Source of the DNA: Sphingomicrobium nitratireducens
Lineage (GTDB): Bacteria; Pseudomonadota; Alphaproteobacteria; Sphingomonadales; Sphingomonadaceae
Direction of reading: 5' to 3'
Length of the DNA stretch: 64,000 nucleotides
Assembly (NCBI RefSeq): GCF_026157035.1
Contig: NZ_JANJZA010000001.1
Location: 1,219,001 to 1,283,000, forward strand
How positions within the stretch are numbered: the stretch's first letter is position 1; every line of letters begins with the position of its first letter. Below, one piece after another: positions 55,806-64,000 of this stretch. The notes under the pieces were generated by a model that was given only the letters and a program-made list of their open reading frames with translations, was not told the DNA's origin and searched no databases. The translations under genes and the position numbers were made by a program.

Positions 55806-56408
55806 ATGAAGTCGATTTTCAACACCATCGCTGCTGGCGCTTTGCTTGCTGTCGTTTCGGCCACGCCGGCGCACGCGCAGGCTGCCGGCGATTTCGTCTA
55901 TGACACCGCGGGCGCGCCCGTCGGGACCGTGATCAGCGTCGAGAACGGCATCGCGACGATCAAGACCGACAAGTACGAAGTGCCGCTGCCCGCCAACAGC
56001 TTCACTCCCTACGAGGGTAAGCTCCTGTTCGGCATGACGCAGGCCGCGCTGAACGCCGCTGTCGAGGCCGACATGGCCGCTGCCGAGGCCTCGGTCTCGG
56101 TCGGCAAGGAAGTGAAGGGCGTCGAGGGCAATGCCGTCGGCACGATCGAGGTGATGGACGACGAGACCATCACGATCCGCCTCGTTTCCGACAAGGTCGT
56201 GCGCATCCCGGCCGACGCCATCCAGCGCAATGCGCAGGGCGCGATCGTGCTTTACAAGGCGGCCGATCTCGAGGCGCTCGGCGTCGAGATGACCCGCGAG
56301 CAGGTTGCCGCGCAGGCTGAAGCCGAAGCGGCCGCGGACGCTGACGCCGACATGACGGCCGAGGCCGAAGTCGAGGCCGACGTCGCCACGGAAGCGGGCA
56401 CGCTCTAA
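55806..56408 (+). CDS. Exported protein with duplicated PRC-barrel-like domain
   Basis: A 200-residue protein with signal peptide KSIFNTIAAGALLAVVSATP (cleavage near AHAQ). Two similar beta-rich units follow: residues about 28-85 (AGAPVGTVISVENGIATIKT) and 95-155 (EGNAVGTIEVMDDETITIRL), both with G-x-VGT(V/I) and a later (V/I)P-A motif. This suggests a tandem PRC-barrel-like fold. The tail (EAEAAADADADMTAEAEVEA) is low-complexity acidic. A TATAAA is seen 36 bases upstream of the ATG. Function unknown. Confidence 0.78.
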   Translation: MKSIFNTIAAGALLAVVSATPAHAQAAGDFVYDTAGAPVGTVISVENGIATIKTDKYEVPLPANSFTPYEGKLLFGMTQAALNAAVEADMAAAEASVSVGKEVKGVEGNAVGTIEVMDDETITIRLVSDKVVRIPADAIQRNAQGAIVLYKAADLEALGVEMTREQVAAQAEAEAAADADADMTAEAEVEADVATEAGTL

Positions 56409-56429
56409 GCGTCGCGCCGCGATCCATCA

Positions 56430-56470
56430 GGAAGGGCCGGGTCCGTTGGGGCGCCGGCCCTTTCCCTTTT
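56430..56470 (+). terminator. Terminator between exported protein gene and secG
   Basis: GGGCCGG and CCGGCCC pair perfectly, extended by flanking A/T pairs with one bulge, around a 13-base loop, and run into TTTCCCTTTT. Confidence 0.65.
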
Positions 56471-56547
56471 ATGGTCACGGGCGTTGAAAATGAGGCGATC
56501 GGCCTCTAGATGGCCCGCAACACAGTGACACGAGAAAGCCAGCCGAC

Positions 56548-56913
56548 ATGTTCACCTTCCTCCTCATCGTCCAGACCCTGGTCGCCGCCGCCCTCGTTGC
56601 GGTGATCCTGATGCAGCGGTCCGAAGGCGGCGGGCTGGGGGTCGGCGGCTCCTCGTCGGGCTTCATGACCGCGCGCGGCGCCGCGGATTTCCTGACGCGT
56701 TCGACCGCGATCCTCGCGACCGTTTTCGTGATCCTCTCGATCGTGCTCGCCGCGGTCGCCGGGTCGCGCGACACTGCGAGCGGGGTCGACACCTCGCTGG
56801 TCGAGGACACCGCGCTGACCGCGCCGGCCGCCCCTGCGCCCGCCGAGGGACAGGCTCCCGCGGCGCCCGACGCCGCGCCCGAGGGCGAAGGCGGGGTTCC
56901 GCTGGCCCAGTAA
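56548..56913 (+). CDS. secG: Preprotein translocase subunit SecG
   Basis: A 121-residue SecYEG component with two membrane helices (FTFLLIVQTLVAAALVAVIL and residues about 52-72) linked by MQRSEGGGLGVGGSSSGFMT, the typical SecG loop, and ARGAADFLTRST. The Ala/Pro/Glu-rich tail is usual in alphaproteobacteria. It assists SecA-driven export. pyrG follows after a strong terminator. Confidence 0.95.
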   Translation: MFTFLLIVQTLVAAALVAVILMQRSEGGGLGVGGSSSGFMTARGAADFLTRSTAILATVFVILSIVLAAVAGSRDTASGVDTSLVEDTALTAPAAPAPAEGQAPAAPDAAPEGEGGVPLAQ

Positions 56914-56919
56914 TCAAGG

Positions 56920-56948
56920 CGCCCCGCTCCGGCGGGGCGTTTTTTTTG
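56920..56948 (+). terminator. Rho-independent terminator of secG
   Basis: An 8-bp GC-only stem CGCCCCGC/GCGGGGCG with a TCCG loop runs directly into eight Ts. Confidence 0.93.
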
Positions 56949-57007
56949 TGGTCGCGCGATTCGCGCGCTTGCCTTGGACGCGTATCCGCCCCTAAGGCCC
57001 GACTCCC

Positions 57008-58642
57008 ATGGCGCGGTTCATTTTCATCACCGGCGGCGTGGTCTCCTCGCTTGGCAAAGGTCTTCTCGCAGCGTCCCTCGGGGCGCTCCTCCAGGCGCGT
57101 GGCTACAAGGTCCGCATTCGCAAGTTCGACCCCTATCTGAACGTCGATCCGGGGACGATGTCCCCCTATCAGCACGGCGAGGTCTACGTCACCGACGACG
57201 GTGCGGAAACCGACCTCGATCTGGGGCATTACGAGCGCTACACGGGCGTCTCGGCACGCCAGAGCGACAACATCACTTCGGGCCGTATCTATTCGGACAT
57301 CATCGCCAAGGAGCGGCGCGGCGACTATCTCGGCGCGACGGTGCAGGTCGTCCCGCACGTCACCAACCAGATCAAGGAATTCGCCCAGAACGATATCGAC
57401 GGGCTCGATTTCGTGATCTGCGAAATCGGCGGGACGATCGGCGATATCGAGAGCCTGCCGTTCGTCGAAGCATTGCGCCAGCTCAAGAACGACCTCGGCC
57501 CGGGCCGCACCGTGTTCGTCCACACCACGCTGGTGCCCTATATCGCGGCCGCGGGCGAACTGAAGACCAAGCCGACCCAGCACTCGGTGCGCGAACTGAC
57601 AAGCTACGGCATCCAGCCCCAGGTGCTGCTTTGCCGCTCCGAGCACCCGATCCCCGACAATGAGCGCGAGAAGATCGCCTTGTTCTGCAACGTGCCCAAG
57701 GGCGCGGTCATCCAGGCGCTCGACGCGCGCTCGATCTACGACGTGCCGCTCCAATATCACCGCGAAGGCCTCGACGAGGAAGTCCTCAAGGCGTTCGGAA
57801 TCGAGCCCGAAGGCAAGCCCGACCTTACACGCTGGCTCGACATCATGGACCGCGTCGACCACCCCGAAGGCGAGGTCACGATCGGCGTGGTCGGCAAGTA
57901 TGTCGCGCTGCCCGACGCCTACAAGAGCCTGCGCGAGGCGCTGGTCCATGGCGGGTTCGCCAACCGCGTCAAGGTCAACATCAAGTGGCTGGATGCCGAG
58001 ATGTTCGAGGGCGAGAACGAAAATCTCGCCTCCGAACTCGAGCCGCTGCACGGCATCCTCGTTCCCGGCGGGTTCGGCGAGCGCGGCAGCGAAGGCAAGA
58101 TCGCCGCGGTCCGCTTCGCGCGCGAGCGCGGCGTGCCCTTCCTCGGCATCTGCCTCGGCATGCAGATGGCCTGCATCGAGGCGGCGCGCCACGAAGCGGG
58201 GATCAAGGACGCGACCACCAGCGAATTCGGCGAGAAGGGCGAACCGATCGTCGGCCTCATCACCGAGTGGATGAGCGAGGAAGGTCTCCAGAAGCGCTCG
58301 GCCGACACCGACCTTGGCGGGACGATGCGCCTCGGCGCCTATCCCGCCAGGCTGTCGGACAATTCGAAGGTCGCCAGCGTCTACGGCACGAACGAGATTT
58401 CCGAGCGCCACCGCCACCGCTACGAGGTCAATTCGCATTACATTCCCGAGCTCGAGAAGGGCGGCCTGATCTTCTCGGGCATGAGCCCCGACGGCGAATT
58501 GCCCGAGATCGTCGAGCGGCCCGACCACCCCTGGTTCATCGGCGTCCAGTTCCATCCGGAACTCAAGAGCCGCCCGTTCGACCCGCATCCGCTGTTCACC
58601 GGCTTCATCGGCGCCGCGCTCGAGCATAGCCGCCTGATGTAG
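57008..58642 (+). CDS. pyrG: CTP synthase
   Basis: A 544-residue enzyme aminating UTP to CTP. The synthetase domain starts [20 protein letters not shown] with the P-loop, [19 protein letters not shown] and [12 protein letters not shown]. The glutaminase domain (from about residue 290) has [11 protein letters not shown] with the nucleophilic Cys and [11 protein letters not shown]. The length is canonical. Confidence 0.98.
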   Translation: MARFIFITGGVVSSLGKGLLAASLGALLQARGYKVRIRKFDPYLNVDPGTMSPYQHGEVYVTDDGAETDLDLGHYERYTGVSARQSDNITSGRIYSDIIAKERRGDYLGATVQVVPHVTNQIKEFAQNDIDGLDFVICEIGGTIGDIESLPFVEALRQLKNDLGPGRTVFVHTTLVPYIAAAGELKTKPTQHSVRELTSYGIQPQVLLCRSEHPIPDNEREKIALFCNVPKGAVIQALDARSIYDVPLQYHREGLDEEVLKAFGIEPEGKPDLTRWLDIMDRVDHPEGEVTIGVVGKYVALPDAYKSLREALVHGGFANRVKVNIKWLDAEMFEGENENLASELEPLHGILVPGGFGERGSEGKIAAVRFARERGVPFLGICLGMQMACIEAARHEAGIKDATTSEFGEKGEPIVGLITEWMSEEGLQKRSADTDLGGTMRLGAYPARLSDNSKVASVYGTNEISERHRHRYEVNSHYIPELEKGGLIFSGMSPDGELPEIVERPDHPWFIGVQFHPELKSRPFDPHPLFTGFIGAALEHSRLM

Positions 58643-58674
58643 GCTTGTGAGCCGGCCCACCGCTTCCTAGGTAG

Positions 58675-59655
<981 letters not shown>

Positions 59656-59661
59656 GCGCTC

Positions 59662-59961
59662 CTAGGCCGCGCCCAGGGCCTTGCGGTGCGCGAAGGCGGT
59701 GAGGCGGCCGTAGGTCATCAAATCCTCGGCCTCGACGTCGTCGTCCTCGATGAGGATGCCGAGCCGCTCTTCCATCGCGGTCAGAAGGTTCGCCACCGCC
59801 ATCGAATCGAATTCGGGAAGCGCGCCGAACAATTCGGTGCCCTCGTCGAAATCGGCGACCCTGGCGGGCGCGATGCCGAGCACGTCGGCGAGCAGAGCGC
59901 GAAGCACGTCGTCCACTTCACCCGCATCGCCGTCGATCACTGGAAATCCTTCCTGTCGCAT
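59662..59961 (-). CDS. Acyl carrier protein, exosortase-associated type
   Basis: A 99-residue carrier protein with four predicted helices and the phosphopantetheine site Ser53 in EFDSMAVANLL. It is more divergent and acidic (LIEDDDVEAEDL) than the fatty-acid ACP. In sphingomonads such ACPs sit beside the AMP ligase and decarboxylase of exosortase-A loci; here the ligase diverges from it 77 bases away. The ATG at 59961 starts shortly before helix 1; a longer version from 60000 lacks support. Confidence 0.85.
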   Translation of the reverse strand: MRQEGFPVIDGDAGEVDDVLRALLADVLGIAPARVADFDEGTELFGALPEFDSMAVANLLTAMEERLGILIEDDDVEAEDLMTYGRLTAFAHRKALGAA

Positions 59962-60038
59962 ACCGACCGCGCCCCTAGGGAATGGCGGGGAGAAGCGCAA
60001 GCTTTGCGCCGCCGCGCGGGGCGCGCTAGGGGCGGGGC

Positions 60039-61508
60039 ATGACGGCGTCGAAACCCCTCGACCATCTCGCGCGCGGCGCCGGGCCCGAAGCGCATGCGCT
60101 CGTCGTGGGCGGCGAGACGCTGACCTATGGCGAACTCGATGAGGGCGTCGGGCGGATGGCGGGGCAATTGCTCGCCATGGGGCTGAAGGCGGGTGACCGC
60201 GTCGCGACCTGGGGCCCCAAGCATCGCATCACCTGCCTGATGCCGCTGGCAGCAGCGCGCGCGGGGCTGGTGCACGTGCCGATCAACCCGGTGCTCAAGG
60301 CGGGGCAGGCGGCGCATATCCTCAAAGACAGCGGGGCGGCACTGCTGCTTGCCAACAAGGCGCGGTTCGACACGTTGGGCGAGGGGCCGCGCACGGCCGC
60401 TTTCGAGGCGTGGGAGGAAAGCGCGCCGGCGATGGAGCCGTCCGAGCACGCGCCGGAGACGCTCGCGGCGCTGATGTACACGTCGGGATCGACCGGGCGG
60501 CCAAAGGGGGTGATGCTGAGCCATGCCAACCTGTGGCTCGGGGCGGACAGCGTGCAGCGTTTCCTCGAACTGGGCAACGAGACGCGCAGCCTGTGCCTGC
60601 TGCCCCTCGCGTTCGACTTCGGCCAGAACAACATGCTCGCCGCGTGGCGCGCGGGCGGGGTGGCGATCGCGGCGGACTATCTGCTCCCCAACGACGTCAA
60701 GAAGCTGGTGCGCATGAACCGCGCGACCTTCCTCGGCGCGGTGCCGCCCTTGTGGCACCAGATCGCCAAGCTCGACTGGTCGTGCGGGTCGGGCGTGACG
60801 CTCGATACGATCGCCAATTCGGGCGGGCACGTCGCCGAACCGCTCTACCGCACGCTGCGCGAGACTTTCCCCAAGGCGCGTATCCACCTGATGTACGGGC
60901 TGACCGAGGCGTTTCGCGCCGCAAGCCTCGACCCGCGCCTCGCCGATACGCATCCCGACAGTGTCGGCACCGCGATCCCGCACGCCGAACTGATGGTGGT
61001 GCGCGAGGATGGCAGCGAATGCGAAGCGGGCGAAGAAGGCGAGCTGGTGCAGGCGGGGCCGCTGGTCACGCAAGGCTATTGGCAGCGGCCCGAGGAGACC
61101 GCGAAACGTTTCCGCCCTGCGCCAGCGCAAAGCAGGCTGGGCGGAACTGCGGTCTGGTCGGGCGACCGGATGGTGCGCGGCGAGGACGGGCTGCTCTACT
61201 TCCGCGCGCGCGGTGATGCGATGCTCAAGGTTTCGGGCAATCGCCTGTCGCCGGGCGAGGTCGAGGAGATGGCGCTGGCCAGCGGCGTCGTGTCCGAAGC
61301 GGTCGCACTGGGACGGGCCGACGAGACTCTCGGGCACGCGATCGTGCTCCATGTGGTGGGTACCGGAGACGAGGACGCACTGCGCGCCCATTTCCGGCGC
61401 GAGGCGCCAAGCTACATGATGCCCGCCGAGATCGTCTGGCACGAGGCGCTACCGACGGGGGCGACGGGCAAGGTCGACCGGGTCAGGCTGGCGGAGGCGC
61501 AGGCATGA
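60039..61508 (+). CDS. Acyl-CoA ligase (AMP-forming), exosortase A system-associated type
   Basis: A 489-residue ANL-superfamily adenylating enzyme. The P-loop-like ALMYTSGSTGRPKGVMLSH, PLAFDFGQNNMLAAW, HLMYGLTEAFRAA and the hinge with YFRARGDAMLKVSGNRLSP are clear, so it should activate an acid as acyl-AMP for CoA or for the neighbouring ACP. The name follows my recollection of the exosortase-A-linked subfamily and the neighbours. Its stop overlaps the decarboxylase start. Confidence 0.87.
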   Translation: MTASKPLDHLARGAGPEAHALVVGGETLTYGELDEGVGRMAGQLLAMGLKAGDRVATWGPKHRITCLMPLAAARAGLVHVPINPVLKAGQAAHILKDSGAALLLANKARFDTLGEGPRTAAFEAWEESAPAMEPSEHAPETLAALMYTSGSTGRPKGVMLSHANLWLGADSVQRFLELGNETRSLCLLPLAFDFGQNNMLAAWRAGGVAIAADYLLPNDVKKLVRMNRATFLGAVPPLWHQIAKLDWSCGSGVTLDTIANSGGHVAEPLYRTLRETFPKARIHLMYGLTEAFRAASLDPRLADTHPDSVGTAIPHAELMVVREDGSECEAGEEGELVQAGPLVTQGYWQRPEETAKRFRPAPAQSRLGGTAVWSGDRMVRGEDGLLYFRARGDAMLKVSGNRLSPGEVEEMALASGVVSEAVALGRADETLGHAIVLHVVGTGDEDALRAHFRREAPSYMMPAEIVWHEALPTGATGKVDRVRLAEAQA

Positions 61509-62734
61509 AGGCGATGGGACCCATCCCTGCGGGGTACGAGGCGAGCGAGGACGGCAGCCTCGCAGTTGGCGGCAGGCCCGTCGCGCGCTGGATCGAGGAG
61601 GCCGGGCGCACGCCGCTCTTCCTCTACGACCGCGAGCGGATCGCTGCGAAAGTGGCGATATTCCGCGAAGAAATGCCCGCGCGTGTCAAGCTGCACTATG
61701 CGGTAAAGGCCAATCCGCATGGCGCGCTGCTCGAAGCGATGGCGGGGATGGTCGACGGGTTCGACCTTGCCTCGCGCGGAGAACTGGCGCGGGTCGCCGC
61801 GCTGTCGGTTGCGCTGCCGCTGTCGATGGCGGGGCCCGGCAAGAGCGATGCCGACCTCGAGGCCGCGCTCAGGGACGGGGTCACGATCCATCTCGAGAGC
61901 GAGGGCGAGGCGGCGCGCGCACTGGCGCTGGGCAAGGCGCTCGACATCACACCGATCGTCGCGGTGCGGGTCAATCCGCCCTTCGCGCTCAAGGGCGCGG
62001 GGATGAAGATGGGCGGTCTGTCGAGCCAGTTCGGGCTCGATTCAGACCGTGTGCCGGCGCTGGTGAAGCATCTCGTCGCGCAAGGAGCGGACTGGCGCGG
62101 CTACCACGTCTATGCGGGCTCGCAGTCGCTCTCCGCCGACGCACTGATCGAGAGCCAGCGCGCGACGCTCGACCTGATCGAGGAACTGGGCGCGGCGACC
62201 GGCGAAGTGCCGATGGAAGTCAATCTCGGGGGCGGGTTCGGCATTCCCTATTTCCCGGGCGATGTGCCGCTCGACAGCGCGAGCGTCGGCAAGGCGCTGG
62301 GCGAGCGGCTGGACGCGTTGCCCAAGGTGTATACCGACACGCGCTTCATCCTCGAACTGGGCCGCTGGCTGGTGGGCGAGGCGGGGGTCTACCTCACCCG
62401 CGTGATCGACCGGAAGGTCAGCCACGGGCGCACTTTCCTCGTCACTGACGGGGGCTTGCAGCACATGCTCGCCGCGAGCGGCAATTTTGGGCAGCTGCTA
62501 CGCCGAAACTATCCCATCGCCAACGCGACCCGCTTCGCGGCGGCTGCGGCGATGGAGGCGAGCGTTGTCGGCCGGCTGTGCACTCCGCTCGACCTGCTCG
62601 GGGACGAAGTAGAACTTCCGCACACCGAAGTGGGGGACGTCATCGCCTTGTTCTGTGCCGGCGCATACGGCTTGAGCGCGAGCCCGGCTGGCTTCCTGTC
62701 GCAACCCGAGGCGAAGGAACTGCTCGTTCCCTAG
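61505..62734 (+). CDS. PLP-dependent decarboxylase, exosortase A system-associated type
   Basis: A 409-residue fold-type III decarboxylase of the diaminopimelate/ornithine decarboxylase group. PLP lysine is in [18 protein letters not shown], a glycine-rich phosphate site in [13 protein letters not shown], and the C-terminal active-site segment in [18 protein letters not shown] and [14 protein letters not shown]. It is unlikely to be LysA proper, given the ligase/ACP context. It converges with truA, overlapping by 4 bases. Confidence 0.87.
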   Translation: MKAMGPIPAGYEASEDGSLAVGGRPVARWIEEAGRTPLFLYDRERIAAKVAIFREEMPARVKLHYAVKANPHGALLEAMAGMVDGFDLASRGELARVAALSVALPLSMAGPGKSDADLEAALRDGVTIHLESEGEAARALALGKALDITPIVAVRVNPPFALKGAGMKMGGLSSQFGLDSDRVPALVKHLVAQGADWRGYHVYAGSQSLSADALIESQRATLDLIEELGAATGEVPMEVNLGGGFGIPYFPGDVPLDSASVGKALGERLDALPKVYTDTRFILELGRWLVGEAGVYLTRVIDRKVSHGRTFLVTDGGLQHMLAASGNFGQLLRRNYPIANATRFAAAAAMEASVVGRLCTPLDLLGDEVELPHTEVGDVIALFCAGAYGLSASPAGFLSQPEAKELLVP

Positions 62735-63477
62735 TCGTCGGGGTAGATGGCTTTGACGAAATAGAGCCCGTCGGGGGGCGCGTTGAGGCCGAGCGCGTTT
62801 CGGTCGCGCGCTTCGAGCGCGTCCCTGATGTCGTCCGGGGCCCACTGGCCGCGCCCGACCAGCGCCAGGCAGCCGACCATCGAGCGGACCTGATGGTGGA
62901 GGAAGCTGCGCGCGGCGGCGCGGATGTGGATTTCCTCGCCGTCGACCGCGAGTTCCAACCGGTCGAGCGACTTCAACGGGCTTTGCGCCTGGCAGTGCAC
63001 CGAGCGGAAAGTGGTGAAGTCGTGGCGGCCGACGAGGTGCGCGGCGCCCTTGGCCATCGCTTCGACATCGAGCTCCTGCGCGATATGCCACACACGGCCT
63101 CGATCAAGTGCAGGCGGGGCGCGACGGTTGAGAATGCGATAGAGGTAGCGCCGCCCGATGCACGAGAAGCGCGCGTGCCAGTCGTCGGCGACCGGCTCGA
63201 CCGCGGTGACCGAGACGGGGGCAGGGCGCATCAGCGCGTTCGCGCCTTCGCGCAGGCGGTGCGGGGTGAGCTCCTTTTCGACGTCGACATGCGCGGTCAT
63301 GGCGAGCCCGTGGACGCCCGTGTCGGTGCGCCCGGCGGCGTGGACGCGGATGTCCTCGCCGGTCATCTTCGCGATCGCGTCCTCGAGCGTCTGCTGGACC
63401 GAGGGGCCATGGTCCTGGCGCTGCCAGCCCATGAAGGGCGCGCCGTCGAACTCGACCGTCATCCGCCAGCGGGTCAT
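62731..63477 (-). CDS. truA: tRNA pseudouridine(38-40) synthase
   Basis: A 248-residue enzyme. The catalytic aspartate is in [20 protein letters not shown], and [20 protein letters not shown] and [16 protein letters not shown] are family hallmarks. It modifies the anticodon arm of many tRNAs. Its start overlaps the fmt stop (ATGA), as is common for an fmt-truA pair. Confidence 0.96.
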   Translation of the reverse strand: MTRWRMTVEFDGAPFMGWQRQDHGPSVQQTLEDAIAKMTGEDIRVHAAGRTDTGVHGLAMTAHVDVEKELTPHRLREGANALMRPAPVSVTAVEPVADDWHARFSCIGRRYLYRILNRRAPPALDRGRVWHIAQELDVEAMAKGAAHLVGRHDFTTFRSVHCQAQSPLKSLDRLELAVDGEEIHIRAAARSFLHHQVRSMVGCLALVGRGQWAPDDIRDALEARDRNALGLNAPPDGLYFVKAIYPDD

Positions 63478-64000
63478 GCGATCACCGTGCCCTGGGGGAT
63501 GGCAAAGCCGCGCAGCAGTGTCTCGACGTCCATCGCGCCCTTGCCGGCCCGCTGGAGGCGGACGGGGCGTAGCGCGCCCGAACCGCAGGCGATGGTGAGC
63601 TCGTCGTCAAGCACGGTGCCCGGGTCGCCGCGCCCGATCGCGGTCTCGGCGGCGAGGATCTTCAATCGCTCGCCTTCGACCTCGCACCAGGCACCGGGGA
63701 AGGGGGAGAGGCCCTGGACGTGGCGCTGGACCATCTCGGCGTCGCGGGTCCAGTCGATGCGGGCTTCGTCCTTGGAAATCTTCTTCGCGTAGGTCGCGCC
63801 GTCGGCCGGCTGCGCCTCGGGGCGGTAATCGGCAGGGTCCATCGCCCATTCGACGACCATCGCCGCGCCCATCAGCGCGAGTTCCGCGGTCAGCGCGGCG
63901 GCGTCCTTGTCCACGATCGGCGTTTCGCGTTTCATCAGCATCGGACCGGTGTCGAGCCCTTCCTCCATCTGCATCAGCGTGACGCCGGTCGCCTCGTCGC
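63474..64000 (-). CDS. fmt: Methionyl-tRNA formyltransferase, partial
   Basis: About 175 C-terminal codons are in the window; the start lies beyond base 64000. The catalytic-domain end reads [20 protein letters not shown], then [19 protein letters not shown] links to the C-terminal beta-barrel ([20 protein letters not shown]). It formylates initiator Met-tRNA. The N-terminal part with the formate-THF site is not visible. Confidence 0.94.
   Translation of the reverse strand, partial: DEATGVTLMQMEEGLDTGPMLMKRETPIVDKDAAALTAELALMGAAMVVEWAMDPADYRPEAQPADGATYAKKISKDEARIDWTRDAEMVQRHVQGLSPFPGAWCEVEGERLKILAAETAIGRGDPGTVLDDELTIACGSGALRPVRLQRAGKGAMDVETLLRGFAIPQGTVIA

Noticed and set aside
61505-62734. 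Diaminopimelate decarboxylase (lysA)
   Set aside because: The fold is right, but the overlap with an AMP ligase and the adjacent ACP point to the exosortase-associated subfamily; lysine synthesis genes are not nearby.

Overview
The window is chromosomal, GC-rich DNA from an alphaproteobacterium, most likely the order Sphingomonadales (Sphingomonas/Sphingomicrobium-like). The signs are the gene order thiE-L,D-transpeptidase-efp-suhB-nuoA..N-birA-coaX-rnj-DUF1467, the families DUF2842, DUF1467 and DUF2336, exosortase-A-type accessory genes, a GAAC-N7-GAAC LexA box, and a probable 6S RNA between zapA and the 5-formyl-THF cyclo-ligase gene. I see no prophage, insertion sequence, CRISPR array or rRNA operon. 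Genes are tightly packed, with many ATGA or TGATG overlaps, and no stretch of 300 bases lacks a gene.

Layout. 1-5.2 kb: truncated YifB, a homocysteine S-methyltransferase, tRNA-Leu(CAA), an AI-2E-type permease, tRNA-Asp(GUC), and a minus-strand cell-division/folate group (small coiled coil, zapA, 6S RNA, cyclo-ligase, DUF2842). 5.4-12.6 kb: central carbon genes tkt-gap-pgk and a class I aldolase, with a PAP2 phosphatase and a flavodoxin-fold protein between them. 12.5-17.3 kb: thiE, two cell-wall enzymes, efp, a cupin and suhB. 17.4-36.5 kb: all 14 subunits of respiratory complex I. 36.5-39.9 kb: birA, coaX, RNase J and a DUF1467 membrane protein. 39.9-45.9 kb: a large two-TM coiled-coil protein (minus strand), a nucleotidyltransferase-like membrane protein, a DUF2336 protein and a histidine-kinase-like protein without the phospho-acceptor histidine. 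45.9-54.8 kb: gltX-gltA, comEC, a DUF4242 protein, a VOC lipoprotein, lexA, a lone trpG and a PpiD-like foldase. 55-59.7 kb: tpiA, an exported beta-rich protein, secG, pyrG, trxB. 59.7-64 kb: three genes of the exosortase-A-associated type (acyl carrier protein, acyl-CoA ligase, PLP decarboxylase), then truA and the end of fmt.

The most unusual content is inside the complex I operon. Between nuoE and nuoF are two tiny hydrophobic proteins (50 and 48 aa). Between nuoF and nuoG are five consecutive exported proteins that I read as one paralogous family. Each has two copies of a module in which two cysteines are separated by exactly 35 residues, so ten modules in all. A strong hairpin with a T-run lies between the fourth and fifth, so the distal nuo genes may be transcribed or attenuated separately. 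I do not recognise this family. It is the best candidate here for an undescribed system, perhaps a periplasmic accessory to, or passenger of, complex I.

Other points to look at: the reduction of what I remember as a trp/moa cluster to a lone trpG, the stand-alone exosortase accessory trio, the TipN-like coiled-coil protein, and birA lacking an ATG/GTG/TTG codon at its expected start. Functions are assigned by reading motifs, with no database search.
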